This document shows positions 1-6,440 of a DNA stretch of 7,226 bases, piece after piece (position 1 is the first letter of the stretch; each line of letters starts with the position of its first letter). Origin of the DNA: Betaproteobacteria bacterium (GTDB lineage: Bacteria; Pseudomonadota; Gammaproteobacteria; Burkholderiales; SG8-39); assembly GCA_012274205.1 (NCBI GenBank), contig JAAOZY010000209.1:1-7226 (forward strand), written 5' to 3'. The notes beneath the pieces were generated by a model. The model ran no database searches. It worked only from the letters and a program-made list of their open reading frames with translations, and was not told the origin of the DNA. A program made the translations under genes and the position numbers.

Positions 1-243
1 CGCCCGATTCTGCACGGCTTGTGCAGCTACGGCGTGGCCGGCCATGCGATCCTAAAGACCTGGTGCGGCTACGATCCGGCCAAACTCACCGGCCTGTCGC
101 TGCGCTTCTCCGCGCCGGTATTCCCGGGGGAGACCATACGCACCGAAATGTGGCAGCGCGGCGAGCGCATTCAGTTCCGTTCGCGCGTGCTCGAGCGCGA
201 CGTGGTGGTGCTCAACAACGGGGTCGCCACGATCGCGTCCTGA
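1..243 (+). CDS. MaoC-family (R)-specific enoyl-CoA hydratase, C-terminal part (5' truncated by window)
   Basis: The frame is open from base 1 and ends at TGA 241-243, giving the last 80 residues of a protein whose start lies outside the window. It opens with RPILHGLCSYGVAGHAIL, close to the PILHGLCTYG-type segment found in the hot-dog fold of MaoC hydratases and of hydratase 2 in peroxisomal multifunctional enzyme 2. It continues with a segment ending in PVFPGETIRTEMW, a typical late strand of this fold, and finishes in short beta-like stretches. The catalytic Asp/His motif of the family normally lies upstream of this segment, so its presence cannot be checked. The expected role is cytoplasmic hydration of a trans-2-enoyl-CoA to a 3-hydroxyacyl-CoA. 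That is the step after the dehydrogenase encoded just downstream, which starts 6 bases after this stop. The family is clear; the substrate is unknown. An internal ATG does not exist in frame near the edge, so this is a fragment rather than a short gene. Confidence 0.88.
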   Translation, partial: RPILHGLCSYGVAGHAILKTWCGYDPAKLTGLSLRFSAPVFPGETIRTEMWQRGERIQFRSRVLERDVVVLNNGVATIAS

Positions 244-249
244 GCCCGC

Positions 250-1362
250 ATGAGCGACGACACCCTCAGGATGCTGCGCGAAAGCGCGGCCGATTTCGCC
301 ACGCTCGATGCGGCGCGCGTGCGCCGCCTGCGCAACACCGACCCGGGTTTCGAGCGCGGCGTGTGGCGCAGCATGGCGGACATGGGCTGGCTCGGGGTGC
401 TGATACCGGAGGACCAGGGCGGCCTCGGTCTGGGGCTGGGCGCAGCGCTGATCATCGCCGAGCAGCTGGGGCGCGCGCTTTACCCCGAGCCCTATTCCGA
501 TTCGGCCGTGGCCGCGACCCAGGCGCTGCTGCATGGCGACAATGCCGCGCTCAAGCAGCGGCTGCTGCCGCAGCTCGCCTGCGGCGAGCTGATCGCCGGC
601 CTCGCCTGGCAGGGCGAGCACGGCGGGCTCGACCCCGAGCAGTGCGCGCTTGCGCTGCGCGAGCGCAACGGCGCATCGGTGCTTGACGGAAGCTGCCGCT
701 TCGCCGCCGTCCCGGGCGCGGACGCATTCATCGTCGCCGCGCGTTCGGCGCAGGGGCTGGAACTGCATTGGGTCGAGCGCGCGAGCAAGGGCCTCGCCTG
801 CGAGGCCGAAGCGCGCGCAGACGGCAGCGCCAGCGCGCGCCTGCGCTTCGACGCGGTCGCCGTGTCGCCCGGGTCGCGCGTCGCCGCCGCCGCGAGCGCG
901 CGCGCGGCGCTGCAGCTGGCGCTGGATCACGCCATGCTCGCAGCCAGTGCAGAGCTGCTCGGCCTGATGGACTGCGTGCTCGACATGACCCTGGAATACC
1001 TGCGCACGCGGGTGCAGTTCGGCAAGCCCATCGGCAGTTTCCAGGCGCTGCAGCATCGCGCCGTGGACATGTATATCCAGAGGGAATTGAGCCGTGCCGC
1101 GCTGGCTGCGGCCGTCGCCGCGGTGGAAGGCGCGCACTGCACCCGGGAACAGCGCGGCGCAGCGGCTTCCGGCGCCAAAGCGCGCGCGGCGCAGGCTGCG
1201 CTCGCCATCTGCAAGGAAGCGCTGCAGATGCACGGCGCCATCGGCTACACCGACGAATACGAGCTCGGCCTGTACTTCAACCGCGCGCTGGTGCTCGCGG
1301 CCTGGCTCGGCAATGCCGGTGCGCACCGCGCCCGCTATTCGACCCTGGCCGCCTTTCCATGA
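250..1362 (+). CDS. Acyl-CoA dehydrogenase-family protein, non-catalytic-type subunit of a probable heteromer
   Basis: The 370-residue protein has the three-part acyl-CoA dehydrogenase (ACAD) layout. An N-terminal helical domain covers about residues 5-115 (GWLGVLIPEDQGGLGLG at 46-62). The middle domain, about 116-205, is degenerate, and the C-terminal helical domain runs from about 215 to 365. The C-terminal domain keeps RVQFGKPIGSFQALQH (254-269), whose Arg and Gln contact FAD across the subunit interface in ACADs, and QMHGAIGYTDEYELG (326-340). The middle domain lacks the usual acidic-Pro-Asn-Ala-Gly-Ser-Asp signature (WQGEHGGLD instead). Neither usual place for the catalytic base holds Glu: the C-terminal loop reads LVLAAWLGNAG, and the helix-G position reads LDHAML. 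In isolation it should therefore be inactive. It starts 6 bases after the MaoC stop, and its TGA overlaps the ATG of the next gene (ATGA, 1359-1362), so the two are probably translationally coupled in equal amounts. There is no strong ribosome-binding site; the start was chosen for fit with the family N-terminus. Confidence 0.9.
   Translation: MSDDTLRMLRESAADFATLDAARVRRLRNTDPGFERGVWRSMADMGWLGVLIPEDQGGLGLGLGAALIIAEQLGRALYPEPYSDSAVAATQALLHGDNAALKQRLLPQLACGELIAGLAWQGEHGGLDPEQCALALRERNGASVLDGSCRFAAVPGADAFIVAARSAQGLELHWVERASKGLACEAEARADGSASARLRFDAVAVSPGSRVAAAASARAALQLALDHAMLAASAELLGLMDCVLDMTLEYLRTRVQFGKPIGSFQALQHRAVDMYIQRELSRAALAAAVAAVEGAHCTREQRGAAASGAKARAAQAALAICKEALQMHGAIGYTDEYELGLYFNRALVLAAWLGNAGAHRARYSTLAAFP
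1359..1362 (+). promoter_or_regulatory. ATGA stop/start overlap coupling the two dehydrogenase genes
   Basis: The stop codon TGA (1360-1362) of the first dehydrogenase gene shares bases with the ATG (1359-1361) of the second. The sequence just upstream (tattcgaccctggccgcc) has no good Shine-Dalgarno match. Re-initiation by ribosomes finishing the first gene is therefore the likely way the second is translated, which fits subunits needed in equal number. Confidence 0.75.
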
Positions 1363-2528
1363 AGTACGGCGTAGAGCAGACGCAGGACTGGAACGCGCTC
1401 TCCGACGAGGCCTTCCGCGCCATCGTGCGCACCGAAGTCGAAGCGCACCACCCGGCCGAACTGCGCTATCCGCCGCGACGGCTGCGCTGGGCGGAGAACA
1501 AGTCCTGGTACCAGCGCATGGCGGCCAAGGGCTGGATCGCGCCCGGCTGGCCGCGCGAATACGGCGGCATGGGGCTGGCGCCGGCGAAGCTGCTGATCTT
1601 TCTGGAAGAGATGGAACGCTGGGGCATCGCGCGCTTCCAGGACCACGGCATCCTCATGGTCGGGCCGATCCTGATGCGCTACGGCACCGAGGCGCAGCGA
1701 CGCCGCTACCTGCCGCCCATCCTCGCCTGCGAGGAGATCTGGTGCCAGGGCTATTCCGAGCCCAACGCCGGCTCCGACCTCGCCAACCTGCACACCGAGG
1801 CGCGCCTAGAGGGCGGGGAGTTCGTCATCAACGGGCAGAAGACCTGGACCACGCTGGCGCACGATTCCAGCCACATGATCGTGCTCGCGCGCACCGACAA
1901 GGCGGCGAAAAAGCAGATGGGCATCAGCTTCCTGCTGCTCGAGCTCACGACACCCGGCGTCACCGTGCGCCCGATACGCGACCTGGCCGGCCACGACGAA
2001 TTCTGCGAGGTGTTCTTCGACAACGTGCGCATACCCGCATCCAGCCTGGTGGGCGAAATGAACCAGGGCTGGAGCGTGGCCAAGTCGCAGCTCGGCTTCG
2101 AGCGCATCCACATCGGCAGCCCGAAGCTGCCCGAATACGGCCTGCAGGTGCTGCTCGCGGTGGCGCGCGCGCGCGGCATGGAGCAGGATCCGCTGTTGCG
2201 CGAGCACCTGGCGCAGCTGCAGCTCGACGTCGCGCACCTCGGCGACATCTACCGGCACTTTGCCGCCATCGTCAGCCGCGGCGAGCCGCTCGGGCCGGAG
2301 GTGTCGCTGCTCAAGATCTGCGCCACCGAAACCTTCCAGCGCATCGCCGACCTGATCATCGAGACCGCCGGCGACTGCGGCGGCCACGCCGGCATGGTGC
2401 AGATGGGCGACGGGCGCATCGAAGTGCTGGCGCCGTTCTACAAGGCGCGCCCGACCAGCATTTACGGCGGCAGCAATGAAATCCAGCGCAACATACTTGC
2501 GCGGCAGGTGCTGAACCTGCCGGGCTAA
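1359..2528 (+). CDS. Acyl-CoA dehydrogenase, catalytic-type subunit of a probable heteromer
   Basis: The 389-residue ACAD begins at the ATG overlapping the previous stop codon. The N-terminal helical domain spans about 10-125, with GWIAPGWPREYGGMGL at 58-73. The middle beta domain carries the substrate/FAD signature CQGYSEPNAGSD (129-140) and FVINGQKTWTT (155-165). The C-terminal domain ends in SIYGGSNEIQRNILARQVL. Gly370 stands where medium-chain enzymes place their catalytic Glu. However, Glu248 in QLGFERIHIG (244-253) aligns with the helix-G base of isovaleryl-CoA and long-chain acyl-CoA dehydrogenases, so Glu248 is the likely base. The Arg-x-Gln-Phe-Gly FAD motif expected near 270-280 is absent (ARGMEQDPLLREHL) and is supplied by the neighbouring subunit's sequence. 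The expected reaction is alpha,beta-oxidation of an acyl-CoA in the cytoplasm, passing electrons to electron-transfer flavoprotein. Such heteromers often act on bulky or dicarboxylic acyl-CoAs; the substrate here is not known. Family assignment is firm, the pairing is inferred. Confidence 0.95.
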   Translation: MKYGVEQTQDWNALSDEAFRAIVRTEVEAHHPAELRYPPRRLRWAENKSWYQRMAAKGWIAPGWPREYGGMGLAPAKLLIFLEEMERWGIARFQDHGILMVGPILMRYGTEAQRRRYLPPILACEEIWCQGYSEPNAGSDLANLHTEARLEGGEFVINGQKTWTTLAHDSSHMIVLARTDKAAKKQMGISFLLLELTTPGVTVRPIRDLAGHDEFCEVFFDNVRIPASSLVGEMNQGWSVAKSQLGFERIHIGSPKLPEYGLQVLLAVARARGMEQDPLLREHLAQLQLDVAHLGDIYRHFAAIVSRGEPLGPEVSLLKICATETFQRIADLIIETAGDCGGHAGMVQMGDGRIEVLAPFYKARPTSIYGGSNEIQRNILARQVLNLPG

Positions 2529-2570
2529 GACCGCTCTCGCGCAAAGCCCATTCATCAACGCAGACGCATC

Positions 2571-2576
2571 AAGGAA
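2571..2576 (+). promoter_or_regulatory. Ribosome-binding site of the CoA-transferase gene
   Basis: AAGGAA lies 5 bases before the ATG at 2582 and fixes that start. The 53-base gap after the dehydrogenase stop (2529-2581) shows no convincing promoter or terminator hairpin, so the CoA-transferase is probably read from the same transcript. Confidence 0.7.
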
Positions 2577-2581
2577 CCCAC

Positions 2582-3805
2582 ATGCCCCGCCCGCTCTCGC
2601 ATATCCGTGTGCTCGACCTGTCCCGCGTGCTCGCCGGACCCTGGGCCTCGCAGAACCTCGCCGACCTGGGCGCCGAGGTGATCAAGGTCGAACGCCCCGG
2701 CAGCGGCGACGACACGCGCGGCTGGGGCCCGCCCTGGTTCAAGGACGGCGCGGGCAAGGACACGCCCGATTCAGCGTATTACCTGTCCTGCAACCGCGGC
2801 AAGAAATCCATCACCCTGGACATATCGAAGCCGGAGGGGCAGAACATCGTGCGCGAGCTCGCTGCCAGGAGCGACGTCCTGATCGAGAACTACAAGGTCG
2901 GAACGCTGACGCGCTATGGACTCGGCTACGAACAGCTGCGCGCCATCAATCCGCGCCTGATCTATTGTTCGATCACCGGCTTCGGCCAGTCGGGCCCGTA
3001 CGCGCCGCGTCCGGGCTACGACTTCGTGTTCCAGGGAATGGGCGGCCTGATGAGCATCACCGGCGAGCGCGACGAGCTGCCCGGAGGCGGGCCGATGAAA
3101 GTCGGCATCGCCATCACCGACGTGCTCACCGGCATGTATGCGAGCCTGGCGATCACCGCGGCCATCGCACACTGCGAGCGCGGCGGCGGCGGGCAGTATA
3201 TCGACATGGCGCTGCTCGACTGCATGGTCGCGTTCAACGCCAATCAGATCAGCGGCTATCTGGTCTCGGGCAATATCCCCAAACGCTACGGCAATGCCCA
3301 CCCCAACGTCGTGCCCTACCAGGCGTTCCCGTGCAAGGATGGCCACCTCATCCTGGCCGTGGGCAACGACAGCCAGTTCGCCAGCTTTTGCAAGGTGGCC
3401 GGCCATCCCGAACTGGCCGAAGACGAGCGCTACCGCACCATGTCCGGCCGCATCGTCAATCGCGACGCGCTGATCCCGCTGATCGCGGACATCATGCGCA
3501 CGCGCGCCATGCACGAGTGGATCGCAGTGCTCGAAGCGGCCAACGTGCCCTGCGGGCCGATCAACAACATGCGCCAGGTATTCGAGGATGCGCAGGTGCA
3601 GCACCGCGCGCTCAAAGTCGAGATCCCCACCGCCACCGGCGTTCCCTGCCCCAGCGTAGCAAGCCCGATGCGCTTTTCCGGGACGCCGGTGGAATATACG
3701 GTGCCGCCGCCGACGCTGGGCCAGCACACGCAGGAAATTCTGCAACAGCTGCTCGGCCTGGATGCGCAGGCGGTCGCCGCGCTCGCGGCGAAAGGCATAG
3801 TCTGA
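2582..3805 (+). CDS. Class III (CaiB/BaiF) CoA-transferase
   Basis: The 407-residue protein is of normal length for the formyl-CoA transferase/CaiB family, which moves CoA between carboxylic acids in the cytoplasm. Family features appear in order: LSHIRVLDLSRVLAGPWASQ (5-24), the ADLGAEVIKVERPGSGDDTR region (27-46), NRGKKSITLD (71-80), LIENYKVGTLTRYGLGY (100-116), ITGFGQSGPYAPRPGYD (131-147), and GGQYIDMALLD (203-213). Asp180 in VGIAITDVLTGMYA (174-187) aligns with the Asp that forms the acyl-anhydride/thioester intermediate in formyl-CoA transferase. The sequence resembles the sub-group that includes the human succinyl-CoA:glutarate CoA-transferase SUGCT, but this is a recalled likeness rather than a computed one. 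Beside acyl-CoA dehydrogenases, it most likely activates the pathway's acid using CoA from succinyl-CoA or a pathway product. A racemase role (AMACR type, same fold) is less likely because the His/Asp pattern does not match. The substrate is unknown. Confidence 0.93.
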   Translation: MPRPLSHIRVLDLSRVLAGPWASQNLADLGAEVIKVERPGSGDDTRGWGPPWFKDGAGKDTPDSAYYLSCNRGKKSITLDISKPEGQNIVRELAARSDVLIENYKVGTLTRYGLGYEQLRAINPRLIYCSITGFGQSGPYAPRPGYDFVFQGMGGLMSITGERDELPGGGPMKVGIAITDVLTGMYASLAITAAIAHCERGGGGQYIDMALLDCMVAFNANQISGYLVSGNIPKRYGNAHPNVVPYQAFPCKDGHLILAVGNDSQFASFCKVAGHPELAEDERYRTMSGRIVNRDALIPLIADIMRTRAMHEWIAVLEAANVPCGPINNMRQVFEDAQVQHRALKVEIPTATGVPCPSVASPMRFSGTPVEYTVPPPTLGQHTQEILQQLLGLDAQAVAALAAKGIV

Positions 3806-3820
3806 ACGCGTAACCGGGCT

Positions 3821-4624
3821 TCAGCGTCCCTTCCACTGCGGCTTGCGCTTGGTCACGAAGGCATCGATGCCTTCCCGCGCGTCCTCCGCCATCATATTGC
3901 AGGCCATGGTTTCGCTGGCGAGCTCATACGCTCCCTCCAGGCCCATTTCCAGCTGCCGGTAGAACGCCTGCTTGCCGAGCTTGATCGCGACCGGCGTCTT
4001 GGCGAGGATCGAGTCGGTAAGCTTTTTGATCTCTGCGTCGAGCTGCTCCAGCGGCACGACGCGATTGACGAGGCCGCGCGCGAGCGCCGCCTGCGCGTCG
4101 ATGAAATCGCCGGTCAGCAGCATTTCCATCGCCTGCTTGCGCCCGAGATTGCGCGACAGACCCACCGACGGCGTCGAGCAAAACAGGCCCAGGTTTACGC
4201 CCGACACGGCGAAGCGCGCATTGTCTGACGCTACCGCGAGGTCGCACATCGACACCAGCTGGCAGCCAGCCGCAGTGGCGATGCCGTGCACGCGCGCGAT
4301 CACCGGCTGCGGCATGCGCACCAGCGTAAGCATGAGCTTGCTGCACTGGCGGAACAGCTGCTGCTGGAACGCCTTGGACGCGTCGGAGCGCATTTCCTTG
4401 AGATCATGCCCGGCGCAGAAAGCCTTGCCGGCGCCGGCCATGATCAGCACGCGCACGCTCGCGTCCGCGGCGATGCGGTCGAGTTCGGCCTGCAGCTCGC
4501 TCATCAGCGCCTGCGACAGGGAATTGAACTGCGTCGGCCGGTTGAGCGTCAGCGTTGTTACGCCGCCTTCGTCCTGCCGCAACAACAGGGGTTCTGCTGC
4601 AACTGTCTGGGTATTTACATTCAT
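3821..4624 (-). CDS. Enoyl-CoA hydratase/isomerase-family (crotonase) protein, ECHDC3-like, lacking both catalytic Glu
   Basis: The 267-residue crotonase-fold protein is of normal length. The CoA-binding and oxyanion-hole region appears as FCAGHDLKEM (69-78) and GIATAAGCQLVSMCDLAVA (114-132), and the fold continues through TPVAIKLGKQAF (210-221) and AREGIDAFVTKRKPQW (249-264). In rat mitochondrial hydratase the catalytic glutamates are Glu144 and Glu164. The aligned residues here are Gln122 (GCQLV) and Gly142 (VSGVNLG), as in the ECHDC3-like branch. Ordinary hydratase chemistry is therefore doubtful; thioester binding, isomerisation, hydrolysis or a non-catalytic role remain possible. The frame is open upstream to 4852, but the ATG at 4622-4624 is preceded by GAGGAG at 8 bases and begins where family similarity begins, so I use it. 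It lies 95 bases downstream of the acyl-CoA synthetase gene on the same strand and is probably co-transcribed. Its stop is 15 bases from the convergent CoA-transferase stop. Confidence 0.92.
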   Translation of the reverse strand: MNVNTQTVAAEPLLLRQDEGGVTTLTLNRPTQFNSLSQALMSELQAELDRIAADASVRVLIMAGAGKAFCAGHDLKEMRSDASKAFQQQLFRQCSKLMLTLVRMPQPVIARVHGIATAAGCQLVSMCDLAVASDNARFAVSGVNLGLFCSTPSVGLSRNLGRKQAMEMLLTGDFIDAQAALARGLVNRVVPLEQLDAEIKKLTDSILAKTPVAIKLGKQAFYRQLEMGLEGAYELASETMACNMMAEDAREGIDAFVTKRKPQWKGR

Positions 4625-4632
4625 AATTCGCG

Positions 4633-4638
4633 CTCCTC
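4633..4638 (-). promoter_or_regulatory. Ribosome-binding site of the crotonase gene
   Basis: On the minus strand GAGGAG sits 8 bases before the ATG at 4624. It is one of the best Shine-Dalgarno matches in the window, and it rules against the longer frame that would begin inside the synthetase gene. Confidence 0.8.
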
Positions 4639-4663
4639 TATTTCTCTCCACCCTCACCCCTAG

Positions 4664-4687
4664 CCCCTCTCCCTGAAGGGCGAGGGG
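4664..4687. repeat. C-rich interspersed-type palindrome (REP-like hairpin)
   Basis: Bases 4664-4673 (CCCCTCTCCC) pair with 4678-4687 (GGGCGAGGGG) around a TGAA loop. That gives nine pairs with one T/C mismatch. It is preceded by the run CCCTCACCCCTAG (4651-4663). From memory, the pattern CCCTCACCCC-n-CCCCTCTCCC followed by its inverse is a frequent intergenic repeat in many beta- and gammaproteobacterial genomes. Only one copy is in this window, so the repeat status cannot be shown here. In the minus-strand transcript it lies between the synthetase stop and the crotonase start. Confidence 0.6.
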
Positions 4688-4696
4688 AACGCCGTG

Positions 4697-4718
4697 AGCC
4701 GCCGCTTGCGCGGCGGCT
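4697..4718 (-). terminator. Perfect GC-rich hairpin one base after the synthetase stop codon (possible terminator, attenuator or mRNA-stability element)
   Basis: AGCCGCCGC (4697-4705) and GCGGCGGCT (4710-4718) form a perfect nine-pair stem with a four-base loop. It starts one base past the TAG of the acyl-CoA synthetase gene. No T-run follows on the minus strand (CACGGCGTTCC), so it is not a canonical intrinsic terminator. It may protect the upstream message from 3' decay or partly reduce read-through into the crotonase gene. Confidence 0.5.
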
Positions 4719-4719
4719 G

Positions 4720-6369
4720 CTATTCTATTGCCTGCGCCGATTTCGCCCGCTGCCGCAGCACGAACTTCTGGATCTTGCCGGTCGAAGTCTTGGGCAATTC
4801 GCCGAACACCACGGCGCGCGGCAGCTTGAAGCGCGCCAGATGTCCGCGGCAATGCTCGATGATTTCCTGCTCCGTCGCCTGCGCGCCCTGCTTCAGTTCA
4901 ACGAACACGCAGGGTGTCTCGCCCCATTTCGGGTCGGGCCGCGCCACAGCCGCCGCAGCGAGCACCGCGGGATGGCGGTACAGCGCCTCTTCGATCTCGA
5001 GCGAGGAAATATTCTCGCCGCCGGAAATGATGATGTCCTTCGAGCGGTCCTTGATCTTGACGTAGCCATCGGGCTGCATCACCGCCAGGTCGCCCGAATG
5101 AAACCAGCCGCCGGCGAAAGCGTCCGCCGTCGCTTTGGGATTCTTCAGATAGCCCTTCATGGTGATATTGCCGCGGAACATGATTTCGCCCATGGTCTCG
5201 CCATCCGCAGGCACCGGTTTCATCGTCTCCGCGTCCATCACCGTCAGCCCCTCTTCCATCAGGTAGCGCACGCCCTGGCGGCCGTTGCGTTCGGCGCGCT
5301 TGCCGATGTCGAGCGCATCCCAGGCCTCGTGCCTGGCGCACACTGTCGCCGGCCCGTAGGTCTCGGTGAGACCGTAGACGTGGGTCAGGTCGAAGCCGAT
5401 CTGCTCCATGCCCTCGATCATCGCCGCCGGCGGCGCCGCGCCGGCCACCATCGCCGAGACCTTGTGCGCGATGCCTTCGCGCAACTTCGGATCGGCATTG
5501 ATCAGCCCCGTATGCACGATCGGCGCTCCGCAAAAATGCGTGACCCCGTGTTCCCTGATCAGTCTGAAAATCTGCACCGGATCGACCTTGCGCAGGCAGA
5601 CGTTGACGCCGGCGTTCGCGGCCATGGTCCAGGGAAAGCACCAGCCGTTGCAGTGGAACATCGGCAGCGTCCACAGATAGACGGAATGCTGCGGCATGCC
5701 CCAGGTGACGATATTGCACACGCCGTTAAGATAGGCGCCGCGATGGTGATACACCACGCCCTTGGGATTGCCCGTTGTGCCCGAGGTATAGTTGAGCGAT
5801 ATTGCATTCCATTCGTCGGCCGGCGGCCGCCAGGCATACTCCGGATCGCCCCCGGCGAGCAGCGCCTCATAGTCCATTTCGCCCAGGCGCTCGCCCGGGC
5901 CGGCATATTCCGGATCGTCAATGTCGATCACCAGCGGACGCCGCTCGGTCTGCGCCAGTGCCTGCGCCACGGTCGTGGAAAACTCGCGATCCGCGATCAG
6001 CACTTTTGCCCCGCCGTGATTCAGCATGAATCCGATCGCCTCCGCGTCGAGGCGGGTGTTGAGGGTGTTCAGCACCGCGCCCAGCATGGGCACGCCGAAA
6101 TGGCATTCGTACATTTCCGGGGTGTTCGACGCCATTACCGCCACGGTGTCCCCTGTGCCTATGCCGCGCTGCGCCAGCGCCGATGCGAGGCGCCGGCAGC
6201 GCGCATAGGTCTGGCTCCAGGTGTGGCGGCGCGCACCGTGCACCACGGCAGTCCGCTCAGGATAGACGCTGGCGGCGCGCTCGATGAAGCCGAGCGGTGT
6301 CAGCGGCGCATGGTTGGCCAGGTTGCGGTCGAGGTCGGTTTCAAAGGGACTGGCGCGGTCCATGGGCAT
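4720..6369 (-). CDS. AMP-forming acyl-CoA synthetase (ANL superfamily)
   Basis: The 549-residue enzyme activates a carboxylic acid with ATP to an acyl-adenylate and then to acyl-CoA. All core ANL motifs are intact: the P-loop-like YTSGTTGNPKGV (194-205), the YGLTETYGP motif (332-340), the ribose-binding Asp427 in HSGDL, the hinge and A8 region KIKDRSKDIIISGGENIS (438-455), and the adenylation Lys532 in KTSTGKIQKF. The segment PMFHCNGWCFPW (236-247) is typical of the medium-chain/short-chain and DmdB/AAE-like branch. The substrate could be a medium-chain, branched or aromatic-side-chain acid and cannot be read from sequence. No signal peptide or membrane segment is seen, so it should be cytoplasmic. 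The start is uncertain. AGGAA lies 3 bases before the ATG at 6369 and 9 before the ATG at 6363, and the latter spacing is better, which would give 547 residues. A likely promoter lies just upstream, and the crotonase gene follows after two hairpins. Confidence 0.94.
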   Translation of the reverse strand: MPMDRASPFETDLDRNLANHAPLTPLGFIERAASVYPERTAVVHGARRHTWSQTYARCRRLASALAQRGIGTGDTVAVMASNTPEMYECHFGVPMLGAVLNTLNTRLDAEAIGFMLNHGGAKVLIADREFSTTVAQALAQTERRPLVIDIDDPEYAGPGERLGEMDYEALLAGGDPEYAWRPPADEWNAISLNYTSGTTGNPKGVVYHHRGAYLNGVCNIVTWGMPQHSVYLWTLPMFHCNGWCFPWTMAANAGVNVCLRKVDPVQIFRLIREHGVTHFCGAPIVHTGLINADPKLREGIAHKVSAMVAGAAPPAAMIEGMEQIGFDLTHVYGLTETYGPATVCARHEAWDALDIGKRAERNGRQGVRYLMEEGLTVMDAETMKPVPADGETMGEIMFRGNITMKGYLKNPKATADAFAGGWFHSGDLAVMQPDGYVKIKDRSKDIIISGGENISSLEIEEALYRHPAVLAAAAVARPDPKWGETPCVFVELKQGAQATEQEIIEHCRGHLARFKLPRAVVFGELPKTSTGKIQKFVLRQRAKSAQAIE

Positions 6370-6372
6370 CTG

Positions 6373-6377
6373 TTCCT
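6373..6377 (-). promoter_or_regulatory. Ribosome-binding site of the synthetase gene, favouring the second ATG
   Basis: AGGAA on the minus strand is 3 bases from the ATG at 6367-6369 and 9 bases from the in-frame ATG at 6361-6363. A 3-base spacing is short for efficient initiation, so translation may begin at 6363. Confidence 0.55.
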
Positions 6378-6397
6378 GGATCAGTACCGATGGATCA
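6377..6397. repeat. Direct repeat TGGATCA x2 next to the putative promoter
   Basis: TGGATCA occurs at 6377-6383 and again at 6391-6397, with starts 14 bases apart (TGATCCA twice on the minus strand). The second copy touches the putative -10 box, and the pair spans the likely transcription start. This placement would suit a repressor site, but no regulator gene is in the window. Confidence 0.4.
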
Positions 6398-6440
6398 ATC
6401 TACCACAACTGGCGCAGGGGCCAAACCGCGCACCATCGGT
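6386..6440. repeat. Inverted repeat ACCGATGG / CCATCGGT flanking the putative promoter
   Basis: ACCGATGG at 6386-6393 and its exact reverse complement CCATCGGT at 6433-6440 bracket the -35/-10 region, with 39 bases between the arms. The distal arm falls inside the hairpin after dnaQ. It may be a paired operator or a coincidence. Confidence 0.35.
6397..6424 (-). promoter_or_regulatory. Putative sigma70-type promoter with extended -10 for the acyl-CoA synthetase gene
   Basis: Read on the minus strand, TTGGCC (6419-6424, four of six to the consensus -35) is followed by a 16-base spacer. TAGATT (6397-6402, four of six to -10) comes next, preceded by TGG (6403-6405), which matches the TGn extension. 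The start of transcription would be near 6390, giving a leader of about 20 bases. It lies in the 82-base gap between dnaQ and the synthetase, which also holds the repeats described separately. Confidence 0.45.

Noticed and set aside
52..1326. A 424-residue minus-strand open frame opposite the MaoC and first dehydrogenase genes
   Set aside because: It has a low-complexity Arg/Ala/Gly composition and no motif, and it is antisense to two genes with clear family motifs.
768..1358. N-terminal extension of the second dehydrogenase frame back to 768
   Set aside because: The extension is an Arg-rich shadow of the first dehydrogenase gene; ACAD similarity begins at the ATG at 1359.
2965..3813. A 282-residue plus-strand frame inside the CoA-transferase gene
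   Set aside because: It is an Arg/His-rich out-of-frame shadow of the CoA-transferase with no domain of its own.
3821..4852. A longer 343-residue form of the crotonase starting at 4852
   Set aside because: The extra 76 residues read through the intergenic hairpins and into the synthetase gene and are low complexity. The good ribosome-binding site at 4633-4638 serves the ATG at 4624.
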